A DNA stretch of 64,000 bases, taken from contig JAUKUA010000007.1 of NCBI GenBank assembly GCA_030549175.1, forward strand, positions 2,542,001 to 2,606,000. The letters run 5' to 3'. Source of the DNA: Lasiosphaeris hirsuta (lineage: Eukaryota > Ascomycota > Sordariomycetes > Sordariales > Lasiosphaeriaceae). The translations under genes were made by a program, and so were the position numbers. The notes beneath the pieces were generated by a model that saw nothing but the letters and a program-made list of their open reading frames with translations, had not been told where the DNA came from and did not search any database. This document shows, piece by piece, positions 24,201-36,298 of this stretch; the first letter of the stretch is position 1; every line of letters begins with the position of its first letter.

Positions 24201-27200
24201 CGGAAATGCATAAGAGTATGGGGTAGAGAAAAGGGCTCCGTGTGCTTTTCAGGTGAGGGAAAGCAGGAGCAAGGAGACGGCGTAACACAGCACAGTATGT
24301 GCGAAGGACTGCGTCCGCCGTACGCACAGCAGAGCGCAGCCGACACGGGACGGCTCGACTGCCGGGCTAGTCTTGAGGGGAAAAGGGAGGCATACAGGCC
24401 GTCGTATTTGTCTGGAGAACGGGCGCAGAGAGCAGTAGTGTCGACACGGGAGAAGTCACTCACCGCCCTGTTGGGTTCAGGTTTACGGCCAAACTTGATG
24501 CCTCACCAACCACCCCTTGTACATACATAGGTGAAGCCGTCGTCACATCGTGTCGCACAAGTTTTCCTGGGTCGCCGGGCTGACAGACGACCGAGACGAT
24601 CGCAAGGGAACGTATTGGCTGCTGAGGTGCACATGACGCAGAGACGGCAGAGGATGGGACGTCTGGACAATCGGGGGTACGCTGAAATGGCACTACCTGC
24701 CCAAGCAGGCCAGTTTGTACCATACAGTCCAGGGAACTGCTGCGAGAGTGCGCATGGAGGAGAAGGTGTGGCAATTTCGAGTGCAGAATCAGAGTGTGGG
24801 GTATGTGCTGACCAGACGGACTGGTGCAACTCTGGCCTGTCAGTGTAAAGCACAGTCAAGATGGTTCATCACTGAAGGAGGGGTCTCCTTCAACCTCCTG
24901 GTCCTCGAACTGGCTGCTAAGGTTCATTCATGTGTGGGGAAGTAGCCAATTCAGCAGACACGGCTCGTAGCGTAACCAGCCATCAAATCCTTTCAGTCTC
25001 GCAGCCTCCCCAACCTGGCATTGCTCGAAACCGCTCCGCAAGTCGGCCAGTGTTGGTGGAGGAGCCAATACTGAGGAGATTGCACTGCGGAAACCGTCGT
25101 CTTGGTATAATGGATCATCCTTGGAAGCTGGCGTTGAAGCTGAGGGCTGACCCGTCAATAGGGAATACCAGGGCGGCAGCCCCGCGGGTCGCGGCTGGAG
25201 GAGGCGCTTGCTCGACAAGACAGCGTGGTTTTGGCGCGATTGTATGCTGGGTATCTCGGGGTTCTCAGGACTGGCGCTTGGAAATCTCTGTGCGGGCTGT
25301 CTCTGTGCTCCCACGAGTGGCTCATGGCCTCACGGTGGCCGACTAGCAGTATGTCCGGGCAAAGAACCCCATTCTGTCGCAGAGATACCAGAGCATGGAC
25401 GAGATCCTGATGGCAAGTGTCTGTGCACCAGGTATGGTGGTGTCGGGCTGTGGCCTCTGGTTGGTCGCCCGCACTCCACAACCAATCAAGGGGGACTCCC
25501 CACATCTCGCCCTGCCGTGGACGGGGGCTAATAAGACTGGGGTTCCCGGGTGATTTGGAGGGGTTGTGGTTGACCGCCTTGCGGAAGCTCGTGCGCTTGC
25601 TGCTAGAAGAGGGGCCCACGGGCCAGCTGCTCAAGCTGGCCTTGAAGATCCACGATGAGCCTAGCTCCGACATGGGAGGTTCGCTGCGGCCTGGCGACGG
25701 CCGAGGCCCTGTGGAGACCAGAGCTGGCCGCGCCGATACGGACGTCAGGAACGGCGCGTTCCAGAAGCGAGCACCCGGAGCTTTTTCTACAAAGAACTCG
25801 TCAGGTCTCGAGGGAAGAAAGTTCCCGGACAGTAGCGCGATGTGGGCGAGGTAGCGCGGCAGCGTCAAATGCAGGGGCCTCTCTCATGCCCCTCAAGACT
25901 TCAACGTCTGCATCGTCTCTGCGACCATCCGCAGCCCAATTAGGAACGTCTACTGCCAGAAGCGGTACCAGCGACGTTGTGTGTTCGTGCGAGCTGGGCT
26001 TTGGTAGTGGCACACAGCCTATCTTGTCTACCAACCTGCCGGCTGCCAACCTCAAGCTACCCCTCGTGCTCCTGGGTCGTCATCTAGAGTGGGGTAAATG
26101 GCAATGGGCACCACCATCCAAGTACCAATTGCCCGGTTCTGTGTTTGTATGTACATCACACATGGCGGCAGCCCTAGCCAATGTGCTATCTTGTGTCCTA
26201 ATATACCAGTCGAAGACTACGCGATTTCTAAGCCCTTATACAACCGACATGGGAGCCAGGATTCTTGCATGTTATGCAGGATAATATCACCCCTAGCCTA
26301 TCAATCCAACATATCGGGGGTGGTATCTTGCCGTGACGACATTGGACGATGTTCCCCGGTGTGCAGTCGGCATTCCGCGGGGTGCAGGACGGGGACGAGG
26401 ATAAACTGGACAATGGGAAAGGTGGCCGATGCATTGCTCGGCCCATTCCGCATAGGCGGAGCGGAATAGGAAGAGGAGCAGTGATGGCTAGTATGTCGAT
26501 TCATCAATTGGGAGGTGAGGTCCTTAAAACATGGAAGACAACTGGCATAGGATGATGCACAGTGCCGGCCAGGGTTTGACAGGCCGATCACAGACAGCGG
26601 GAGATTGCCGCAGCCGAGTCGATTGACAGCTTTAGCGAACGAAAAAAAGCAATGTTTGCCGCAACGGTTTTTGGTCTGGGAGCTGGATTTTTTCCCCGCA
26701 AAATCGGCGAAGGGTCCTTTGATGGGGCCCGTGCTCGTCACACTGGGCCAATCAATAGATATATATATGCAAAGCGGACTAAAGGCACTTCACACCGACG
26801 TAACTTGCTCTGCCCATCTGTTTTTGTAGGGTGGAAAAAGAGACATGCATACCAAAAGCCCCGAAACTTGCTAATATACACGGTCCATGCAGTCTATCAT
26901 CATATACACTAAGCATCAAGCCATCTAGCGACGTAATATTCCAAGATTCAAGTTCCTATTTCGAGATGATATAAGCGGGTGCTGGGCGAGCATACCTGAG
27001 TTCTTGCAACTGGTCGCGCACGCGCACTGTCCACTCCTTCTAAACCGACGAGCCGTCGTCACCTCAGCCCCTCCAGCCTCTCCCCCGCGTTCTCAACCCA
27101 ATCGGTTGTTAGACGGGTCAGATTATGGGGCAAGGCGACCATGACGGCTAGCCCTTTGGCACAGTTAAGTTTGGTTCTTGTCAACGTCCAACGCAACGCT

Positions 27201-30200
27201 CTGGGCGAAGGGGTGCTGCTATTTCCCATCATGTCTGCCATATCTGTGAGGAATGCAGTATCAAGCCGCGCCAAATTCATCAGCTCCAGCCACCACTGCA
27301 ACGTCCTGACAGCAAGAGTTTGAAAAGGCTGCGCCTTGGTTGCATGCCGGTCAACGGTTGATAATGCGATAGACATCTTGCAGCAATCTTGCTGTGGTTC
27401 GTCACATCTCGGGCCAGCAGTTCATCAGGCCGCATGGACCAGTGGACCTCCTGCAGAGCATGGACTCCATTGCGCCCAAAGTGCTGAAGCTGAAGTGCCA
27501 AGGTAGGTGACCTTCAGACGATGCCCCCAGCCATTCCTCCACCTCACTTCATTCCACCTAGATGGTTTGTATGTAGTCGACCTAGTCTGGGAGCATCATC
27601 CCTGAACGTCCGACCACAAAACGAACTGCAGCCATTGTGACGACTACGCCCGCTGGGGGAGGCCCCCCAGCAGCCCCGCAGGTTCGTGGCCCGAATTCGC
27701 TATCGCCATGCAAGTGAAAGTATGGTCGGCCACTGAAGCTGACCTGAAGCTGGCCACCGATGCGAGCAGGCTGCAAGTGCGGCCGGCCTTGAGCACGCTA
27801 TCACTCACCTGCTGCGGGCATGTTCCGCATGAAGATTCCGTCAGAGCGACTGATTTTTCTGCACGCACCGTCCCTATTGGCTATCGTCAACAAGATAGAA
27901 TGCTGATATCGTTCTGTCGCAACATGGTGCGTGTGGTTTGGGCGAGTGACCAACTCAGGCCAGCACCAAGGCGGGCGGGCTTGTCAATCAATGTGGGGAA
28001 GCCTAGCACTGATCAACGGCCTCCCGCCGCACTGGCCACGACACCGACAGATTACGGCGGGAGGATGGCAGCCCAGTAGCAGCCGCAGCACCTCACACGC
28101 AACACCGTCTCTAAGTCGGGCAAGGTGGCCGGCCCACTGTCATTCCGAGGATGTCAAGAATTTGGTCAGTAGCCGTCCACAGCCGACCGCCACGGAATAA
28201 ACACAATGATACGGGGTGGATCGGAAGTTTGAAAGCAATCTTGATGTCGAGTCGTGTCGTAAAGGTTGCCTTATACAATATTGCTTTACAATAGGGGTAT
28301 CACACCTCCCGGCAACTACCTACCTACCTGGGTATCTATCAGCGTGCCGGTGGCCAATGCGCCGAAACCGCCGCCAGTGGCAGTGGGATGTTTCGATCCG
28401 TAAACTATACCGCACTACGGATTGGGAAAGCTCTCAGACACATGGCGGTGATCCTGCAGGGATAAAACGTGGCTGCACGTGGAGAGGTTATTCTTGGTCG
28501 GTCTCCCCTCACTCACCGCAACCCACGGCGTAGGCCACGGTCGAGCTTCCCAGAGGACCAATCACCAGCGACAATATACATCACTTGATCTGAAACCGAG
28601 TCGAAACGTCCTGCCCGCCCCCACCACTTCCGTCGTGATGATGGACTACATCATGTGGGTGATTTTGTACATCACCGTCTGAGAGTATGCGTCCCCGTCC
28701 AAGCTCAGGCAAAACCCAACTTGCCGATTCTCAACTAGACGACGGAATGCAAGCACACCATACACACCCGCATACGAAGTACGCATCAACCATTGCTTAC
28801 CTTTCCCACTTTCTATCGCAGTTCGCCCGACCGACCTAGCTACTAGTGCCGTGCTTGATGTTTCAGTTTCAGGACTGCCAACTTTGCACTTGCACGACAT
28901 GTGGAATCCCGACGGATTGTTCTAGTGCCGGCGTGTCGGCTGCCTGTCATTCGACCAACAGCCAACATGTACACGTCATTTCGATGGGGGAAACATACTC
29001 CATGAGACAGCAGCGATCCCCCGGGCTGCGGCCGTGGTCTCGGGGCACGGAGGGCTATCCAGACGCACACAGACCAGGTGTTCGCGTCCGCCAGAGACTT
29101 GAGCCAAGGATGTGTCAGCATTTCGATGTCAAAATGGGGCATATTTGCGACCCATTGTCACAGGTTACAATCTACTTTGCGGACAGGAGAGGCCCATTTG
29201 CCGCGATCCACTTCCAAGTAATTGACATATGCACCAGTCTCGAGCCACTGAAGCTGGGCGAGGCCGAACAACAGCTTCCCGGTCGCACTCAGCGCATTCG
29301 GGTACAGCTCAATGGCACCCCAAATCTAAACTCATCGCAACTAATCCCCTCGACCCCGCAACCCGACAACCCTGGCTTCTCCGTTTCCCAAACTATTGAG
29401 GCCCTTTGGATCTGTCGATTCGCTGATCTAGAATTGATTCTATTCGTCTCCGCTTTCACTCAAATCCCGAGGATGAGTTGATTCGTGAGGTTATCCCGTC
29501 CCTACTATACACCATACAGTTCAGGCGGCCGGTAAACTATCGCGTCGCAGTGCGCCGAGAAGGCTGCACCAACGCCCTTGCCTGCAGGTGCATATATAAT
29601 ACAGTACACGGTCGTTCGGTACGCAAGGTTGGAAGAACGCCATAATTACGGCGTTACTGTCCAATCAGAGATCGAGCGCATTTAGATCTCTTCAAGTATC
29701 GAGCATCTGCTACAACTCGAAGCTGCTCCCAGCAGTCGCAGTCAACTTCCCTAGGCTAATCGACAGTGGCGTTCGCCTGTTGAGATTAGCCTCCATTTCT
29801 AACCAGGACTCCGTCAATTGTGGCTCTGGGATCGAGCTACTCAATGTCGGCGGAAATACTCCGTATGTCGGCACGGAGATATTACTTTTCCACATAGCGA
29901 CGGAGAGACTGCCGGCAGCCCACCGCCTATGCGACTATCAGTCGATGAGGCGCGCATGGCGCACGGCCAATATTCAATTTCTTCATTTTCTAGTCCCCTT
30001 TCCTCTGGCAACCTGGGTCATCTCGAAACCGTCCCTGGTTTGCCAAGTGCTTGCAGAGTGGATCGGCTTGTAGGAAAGGGAGCAAAGGATATTCCTGGTT
30101 GTGGTCAACGGTACCCCTGTCCCTAGCCAGTGGTTGTATCGCCTGGGGAGGACGCAGCCGCGAGGCGGCATCACTCACCACGGCGCTGGAGGTAATGATG

Positions 30201-33200
30201 ATAGTTGGTGTGTACGTAAACATGGGTTCCCCTTTTTTAATTCTCGTTGCGATTTGGCAGAGCTTGCATAATTCCCGGAAAATAAAGGGTTATGACTTAT
30301 TTGTTTCCATCTTAGATATCCGGTAGTGCTCCCGCACTCGCGGGGCTGCTGGGGGCAGTTGGCCGCGGTGCTCCGCGGTGGAACCGCGCTGAAAACCGTG
30401 ATAACTTGGTGGGCGATTTTGGCAGCAAGGGCCAACAACATGGGCTTGGACGGCTAGCGTTAGGGCGAACGCAGTTGGCGCAGTGAGCCGGGACCTGACA
30501 CCGGGTTTCGAAATCCAGCGCATCCGATGTTGTGTTGACTGTGTTGAAACTCAACAAGGCGGAGGGAGAGAGATACAAACCTGGTAAGGGAGCGACGAAC
30601 TTGCTTCTTTCCTTCATGCGTCTGATCAGACACTGGAATCTTCCCCATTTGTCGACAACTATCATAAGGGGGAGGACTGTCTTTCATCTCAATTAGGCAT
30701 TCCTCCCCTGCCTTTGCCAATTTTCCACATGGCACAGGGATGGGTACTGCGCTACTACAGTTTGCGCGCCATGCCATCTCAAAGAAACGCTGGGCAGTAC
30801 TGCTGCTTGGGGTTGTGATTACGGTGTTTCTCCGGCGCTTTCCTCAGGGCGCGATGGGTTCCGAGTTGCGAGCTGCGAGCTGCGAGCTGGCAGTTGCGAT
30901 ATCGCAGCAGAGGCAATACAACCTTACCGTGCCATAAAACCCTGTGAAATTTCGCAGCACAAAGTAAGTTGAGGTGGTGGGCAGTGCCCTGCTACACTCG
31001 GCGAGGTTGCAGTTGTCGCGGATTATCTGAGGTGCATGTTCTCTCACAGCTGGCTGCCCAATATGGACAGCTGTGGGCTGCTTCGCCACAACAAGTTCCA
31101 TGAACGGTCTGCTGCCATTGCCGTATGGAAGGCGCTCCTTGCTGCCTACCTTCCCTTACATGCGCAGTACGTCCAGTGCTGTATTGTACCTGCGTCGCCC
31201 AGCACCTGGGGGCGCCGGATACGAGTCCAGGGCGGAAACCACGGCGTTGAGGTCTCACATCCTTCATCCAGGGCAATCGCAACATATTGGAGTCACGGGA
31301 TGGCGGGTTTGCGTTTCCATGAGTTTCAAGTCCTCCAGAAAAGAGCAGCCTAGAAGTTGACAGAACTCACCACTAACACAACTGCCCAATTGAATGCTTG
31401 CTTCAGGGCAGTTGTGCTGCAACAAGACAACGCGGCGGCTTGCAGAGAGGTCTGCGCTGCGATTTCTCTTCGGCTCGCATCCCGACAAGTTGCCGGGGGC
31501 ATCCTCTCAGCGGGCGAACAGACCGAAGACGACAACGCCATGGCTAGCATGGGCTCCTGGTCGTGAAATCTGTTGGTGCAGCCCTCTCAATCGCCCTGCT
31601 GTCGTCCACGCCCACGCCTAAGCCCACACCTGTCAAGACACGATACGCCACACTGCAAGATATCAGTGGCAGCACCCTTCACACAAAAGATCATGTCTGG
31701 ATGCGAGAGATAAACCAACGTGGTGATGCGAAGGCCTACGATGGTCACAGTCTTGGCGTCTCCTTCGCACTTGTCCTCCCCCCACCTCGTCGGGCCCTAC
31801 TGCCCCGAGGGGGCCTACGACCATGCCAACCCGCTCATTACACCGGGGCGCGAGACAGAGGGCGTGATGACTGCAAGCCACAGCAGGGCTGGTCGCTCTT
31901 TGGCGTGCTGGATGCCGTGTAGGGATGAGAGACATTGGCCTAACTGCCGACTAGGCACAGAGGCAATGCCATTGTCACGATTGTCCCCAGGGCATTTGGA
32001 TCGCCCAGCAGCTCGAAACCAAAACATCTCGACCGCCTCCTTGAGCACTGTAAACCTGGTTCCTACTCGCCTCACGCATGAACCACTCCGGCTACCGAGG
32101 AACCGACCGACACAAAAAAAAAAAAAAAAGGTCCGTCAAGGACAAAAGCTCCGCATTGTCGGCGTTCAACGCGGCATCTTTGGTGCTTGGCTCTGCTTGA
32201 CCAGGCCTGCGGAGAGAATGATCACCGTCACGGCGCACAAGTGGTCCGCTTGTCGTTTCGATATCGACGGCGCGCCCCCCCCCCTTTCCTCCCCACCTGT
32301 ACCAAGATGAGGTGATGCCCACCATGCTACAAGGGCAGATGGTGGTCCATGCTGCTGCACCTACTGCACCCACTGCGTTCAGCGGCTTATCGCGCTGCCC
32401 TGCACACTTTTACCCCTCCATGACGATATGGCGGTCAGTCTGGCAATCATATGGAGCCAGAAGCGATTCCGAGCTCCCTGCACCCGGGGAATCAAACGCG
32501 GATCCAACCAGCCAGTGGGAGCAAGATTGAAACAACCTCTGTACGACCTCCGGCGCCTGGCGGGCGGCGTCCGCGATCACGCACATACGCAGTACATAGA
32601 CCGTACGCCGCATATTCCGCAGGACTGCGTGCTGCGTGCAGGGCAGCAACATCCCAGTGTGGTGCCAATGTTCCTCCGGATCCGTTCCCCGACAAATACT
32701 TCGGCAGGGGGGCCGCTGCTCCTTTCAAATTGATCTCTTTCGGGCTGCCGCCCTTCAAGTCCTCCGAGCCAGCCTCTTGCCAAATCTGGGGGTTACAAAG
32801 CCTTACATAGCACATGCGTAAATTTTACATTCTGCTACGCCACGAAAAGGCCAGGAGGAGTACGAATATGGATATGAAGGACCAGGACCGCCGGGGGGGG
32901 GGGCCAATTGCAACTCACCAGCACCGTACTGGTGTGTGTTTCTGTCCAGCCTTCACGTGGGCTCCCATCCAACCCTCACCTAGACGTGCCATCGACACCA
33001 TGCCTATCGGAGAATAGGCACAGGCGCAGGTGACTTTTCCACAGCTGTGCGCTGCAAGACTAGGTACGCAGCAGGTGTGTGCAGGCGCAACTCGCCAAGG
33101 AGGGGGCATCCTGCTAAAGAAGACCGCATATCCCCTGCAGCAGTTCACTGCGAACGGACTCAGTTTTCTCATTCTGGTATATTGGCGACGCGTACCTGCC

Positions 33201-33300
33201 GGCGGAGGGCAGATGGACGTAGGAAGAGTGAGAGGATTGAAGAGATTTTCATTTCGTGGCGAGAGTTGCTGCATCTGTTCCCCGTCAATGTCACCATCGG
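21251..33300. other. Gene desert, part 2
   Basis: About 12 kb without a recognisable gene. It contains a TTTCTG-like tract (22760-22800), GCTGCGA repeats (30865-30893), a TA-rich tract (26757-26770), a run of A (32114-32129), and several ORFs of about 200 codons. The ORFs are 23985-24530 (+), 23873-24463 (-), 25155-25868 (-), 25655-26284 (+), 28858-29481 (+) and 31720-32310 (+). None shows a domain, signal peptide or splice-supported extension that I recognise. The plus-strand frame ending at 29481 is the least random-looking, but I cannot name it. Confidence 0.5.
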
Positions 33301-33467
33301 GCCCGCATTTCATCCCTGATCGGTAGCCACCACGGCCACGGACGATGACAATACCGCGAGTGCCTTGGCACCGATAAAGGACTCGGAGTAGGCATAGGAG
33401 GCTGACAAGCCGTTATCCTCAACTGCCGTTGAGTGCCAAAAACCCGCGCTCATGGTTCCATGCCTAA

Positions 33468-33758
33468 GAGTACAGGGCTGTTACTATTGCCACCGTCGCC
33501 GGATACACGCAAAACGTCGAGTACGCTCTGCTGAACCATCTCATCATTGGCGATGCCATCTATCACCCTCAGGAACTATGTGGTGGAGACTATGCAGCAG
33601 AATGCTGCGGGAGAAACTCGGTGCCAGGGCTTGTTGATGCGGTAGAAGCATTACCAACGGGGGCTTACACGAGCTTCAGCCAACCCCGTTTGTTGATGAT
33701 GCCGGGACGTTTGTTAGAACCAAAGAACCGGAGTCCCAAGAGAATCCCATCGATCTGA
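33468..33758 (+). pseudogene. Possible decayed coding exon, no start codon
   Basis: A 96-codon open frame between stops has protein-like composition: IATVAGYTQNVEYALLNH, LIIGDAIYHPQELCGG, then DYAAECCGRNSVPGLV and DAVEALPTGAYTSFSQPR. It lacks an early ATG, and the same-strand sequence on both sides has stops in all frames, though fragments such as ARLEEKLKSCLRTLSNAS (about 33960-34010) and VISRVDLEETLSMLSQSG (about 34100-34155) also look protein-like. It may be a relic of a broken gene spanning roughly 33.4-34.3 kb. I do not recognise the family, and chance remains possible. Confidence 0.25.
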
Positions 33759-35557
33759 ATCCGATCATGTCAATCGGATTGTGAATGCAGCTGGCCGAGC
33801 ATGGCGCCGCATGTGCATCTCGCTTGACGCTGCTGTGCTTCCTGTCCGCTCAGTCGAATCTCTAAACCCCTAGTTCGACGCTGTGGAACTCGACGTATAT
33901 CAGATAGGTTGGTGCCTTTAGTTATCGAGGCTGGTAGCCGCCCTGAGGACTGAATAACTGCTCGCCTCGAGGAGAAGCTGAAAAGCTGTCTGCGGACCTT
34001 GAGCAACGCATCTTGATCGGGAAAGCTCGTGCCGATGTGGCGCCTTCGTAACTTCAACTCAGAGTCTACAACCCTGGTGATGCTCTTCAAGCTAGGAGAG
34101 TCATCAGCAGGGTGGACCTAGAGGAGACCCTCTCGATGCTGAGCCAGTCTGGGTGAGAAACGGCGACCGACGTCGCCGATAGAGGCATTATTTGCAAGAC
34201 GAAACAAACTGCGAGTATCCGGAGATAAAGTGATATGGGTACACTGCCTCGATTTCGGAAAGGGGGCCATGAAGCTTGGGTTCCCATTCGGATGTCGCAC
34301 GATTGGGATCATCCTGTCCTTGCTAAACCATCTTGAGGCGGAGTAGATAAAAATCTCCCCCTGAGCGTGAATTTATGCACTGAATCGAATTCCTATCTGC
34401 ACGCTCAGACTACGGATTCGACGTCTCGAGCGTAGCCTCACCTGCGGGAAAGAAGAAACAGAAACGTAGGACGAACCACGTCCGTCCGGCCGACATCCCG
34501 TCCGTGGGTGTCGTCTTCTGTGTTTAGATGGGGAGATCTGGCGGGAGAACGGCTGATCATGACCTTCTCACCAAGGGGGAGGAGGGCAAATAACACCTTG
34601 CTCGCCACGCGGATTTCATATCGCCTGATGTTTCTATGCCCGCAATTGCGTTTCCAAGCATTTGTATGTCATTTCCGAGGCAAAGGAACCCATACCGTGC
34701 AAACTAAACGGTTCCTTGGCCTACCTCGACACACATCACCACAGGTCGCGCGCACTTGCTGATATAGAGGACCTAGCCGACTTCAAAACCGGGTCATCAC
34801 GCCAATGGATAAACCATCGAGAACTTCTCTCATCAAGCAAGCGCTGAGAATCGGGCTCGGATGTCCTGGAGGTGCTCAGACTAGCCTCGCCAGGCCGCTT
34901 TTCACTAGTGTCAGGAGCGAGGTCCTGAATACCGAATCGTCACAGGCAAATTGATGCCGTTAAGCTGCCGCGGCGGACCTCGCGGGCAGCTCTCCTTACC
35001 TGTGGAGATGACAGAGACCAGGGCCGACAAGTAGGCATGAAGCGGTAAACTCGGGAGAGGGGTGCCATGATGGCCATGTGGAGTTGCGCTCACAGACATC
35101 TTCAACCCTCAAGGGGAGGACCAGTTGGACTGCGGAACAGGCGCTAGTCGGATCGTTGAGTGTTCACGGACGTTTCAGTGGGCATGCCATCGAGGCGTCT
35201 GCTGACTCGGTCATGCGAACAAGATTCCAACGGCCGCAATGTGGACGAGACTCACAGCCTCTCTACGAGCTGTTAGCATCAAGGGAATGCTTGTTGACGA
35301 CTGATAGCCTGAGTGGACTTGACCCTCCAATGGTGACATACACGGATCCTACCCCCACCCCGGGTTTACTTTCCCGTCTGGACTTTGCGGTCCCGACAGC
35401 GGCTGAGCCGGCCGGAAGACGTGGATATGAAGCCTTAGCTCACACGTGGCGAGTGCCTCGAAGTTCCGCCATCTTCTTGTCCCTGTCATGGCCGGGGGAG
35501 CTGAGGACAAGGAATGAATGACTCGGCCGGGAGTTGGTCACGGACCAGAGCCATGCG

Positions 35558-36298
35558 TCAATCAAGGCCTGGAAAGACCTCCAGGAAGGGCTTCTTCAGC
35601 TTTGGAATCTCGTTCCTATTTTCGTCGATGTCCAGGAAGAAGTGCATGAGCAGCTCATTTCCCACGAAAGCCGGGACTTGTAGACGCAAGGCGCCTGCCG
35701 GCTCTCTCTTTTCGCTCGAGTTTCTCGAACCATGAAACAGTCCCGATCGAAACCATGCTAGTGGGACTCTAAGCTTGATGCTTTGGGAGAGGAAGGTGGT
35801 CAACTGCGCTGAGACACGCATATTAGCTAAGCTGCTGGCGATGCCGCCTCTCCCCCCCTTATTTAATCTGCCAGAAGGGGAACACAGGTCGCGCCTAGCC
35901 GCCTCTTCCTGGTCGATAAGCAGGTCGGCCAACAAGAAAGCTGTCCTACTTACGAGCGAACTAGCGCACTGCGTCCAGTACTGCGTGCTGGGCCGGACAG
36001 TTGAGCAACCGGTGAGAATGTGGCTCCAGCATGGTTGCCCGCAGAAAGACGAGGTGCTTTCGTTGGCCTCGGGCGAGCAAGACAGGCGACATCCCGCCCC
36101 TCCACGATACCAGTGGGAAGAAGAGAAGTGAAACCCCCGGAAAGCATGATGCTGACGGGCTTCGGGCGCCCTCGGTCGCGCTGCCCCGAGGTACCAATGG
36201 GCCGGTGGATGGGCTTCAAGGGGAAGCAGGGAGGCGGAAGGACGGGGAAGCAGGGGCAAGTCAGCCACACACACGGCTGTCAACCACAGCTGATTCAA
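35558..36298 (-). pseudogene. Unrecognised ORF or gene remnant (246 codons)
   Basis: The longest open frame in the desert. Its N-terminal half is low-quality (Pro/His/Arg/Ser mixture), but the C-terminal third reads like protein: MRVSAQLTTFLSQSIKLRVP, ALRLQVPAFVGNELLMHFFL, DIDENRNEIPKLKKPFLEVF. Beyond the stop at 35558 the same frame continues RMALVRDQLPAESFIP before further stops, which suggests a nonsense-interrupted relic. I cannot assign a family. Confidence 0.25.

Noticed and set aside
23873..24530. Overlapping frames of 196 (-) and 181 (+) codons
   Set aside because: Neither has protein-like character; mutually exclusive and without start context.
25155..25868. 237-codon minus-strand frame, overlapped by long plus-strand frames
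   Set aside because: Random-looking composition, no domain, no splice-supported extension; overlapping long frames on both strands suggest base composition, not coding.
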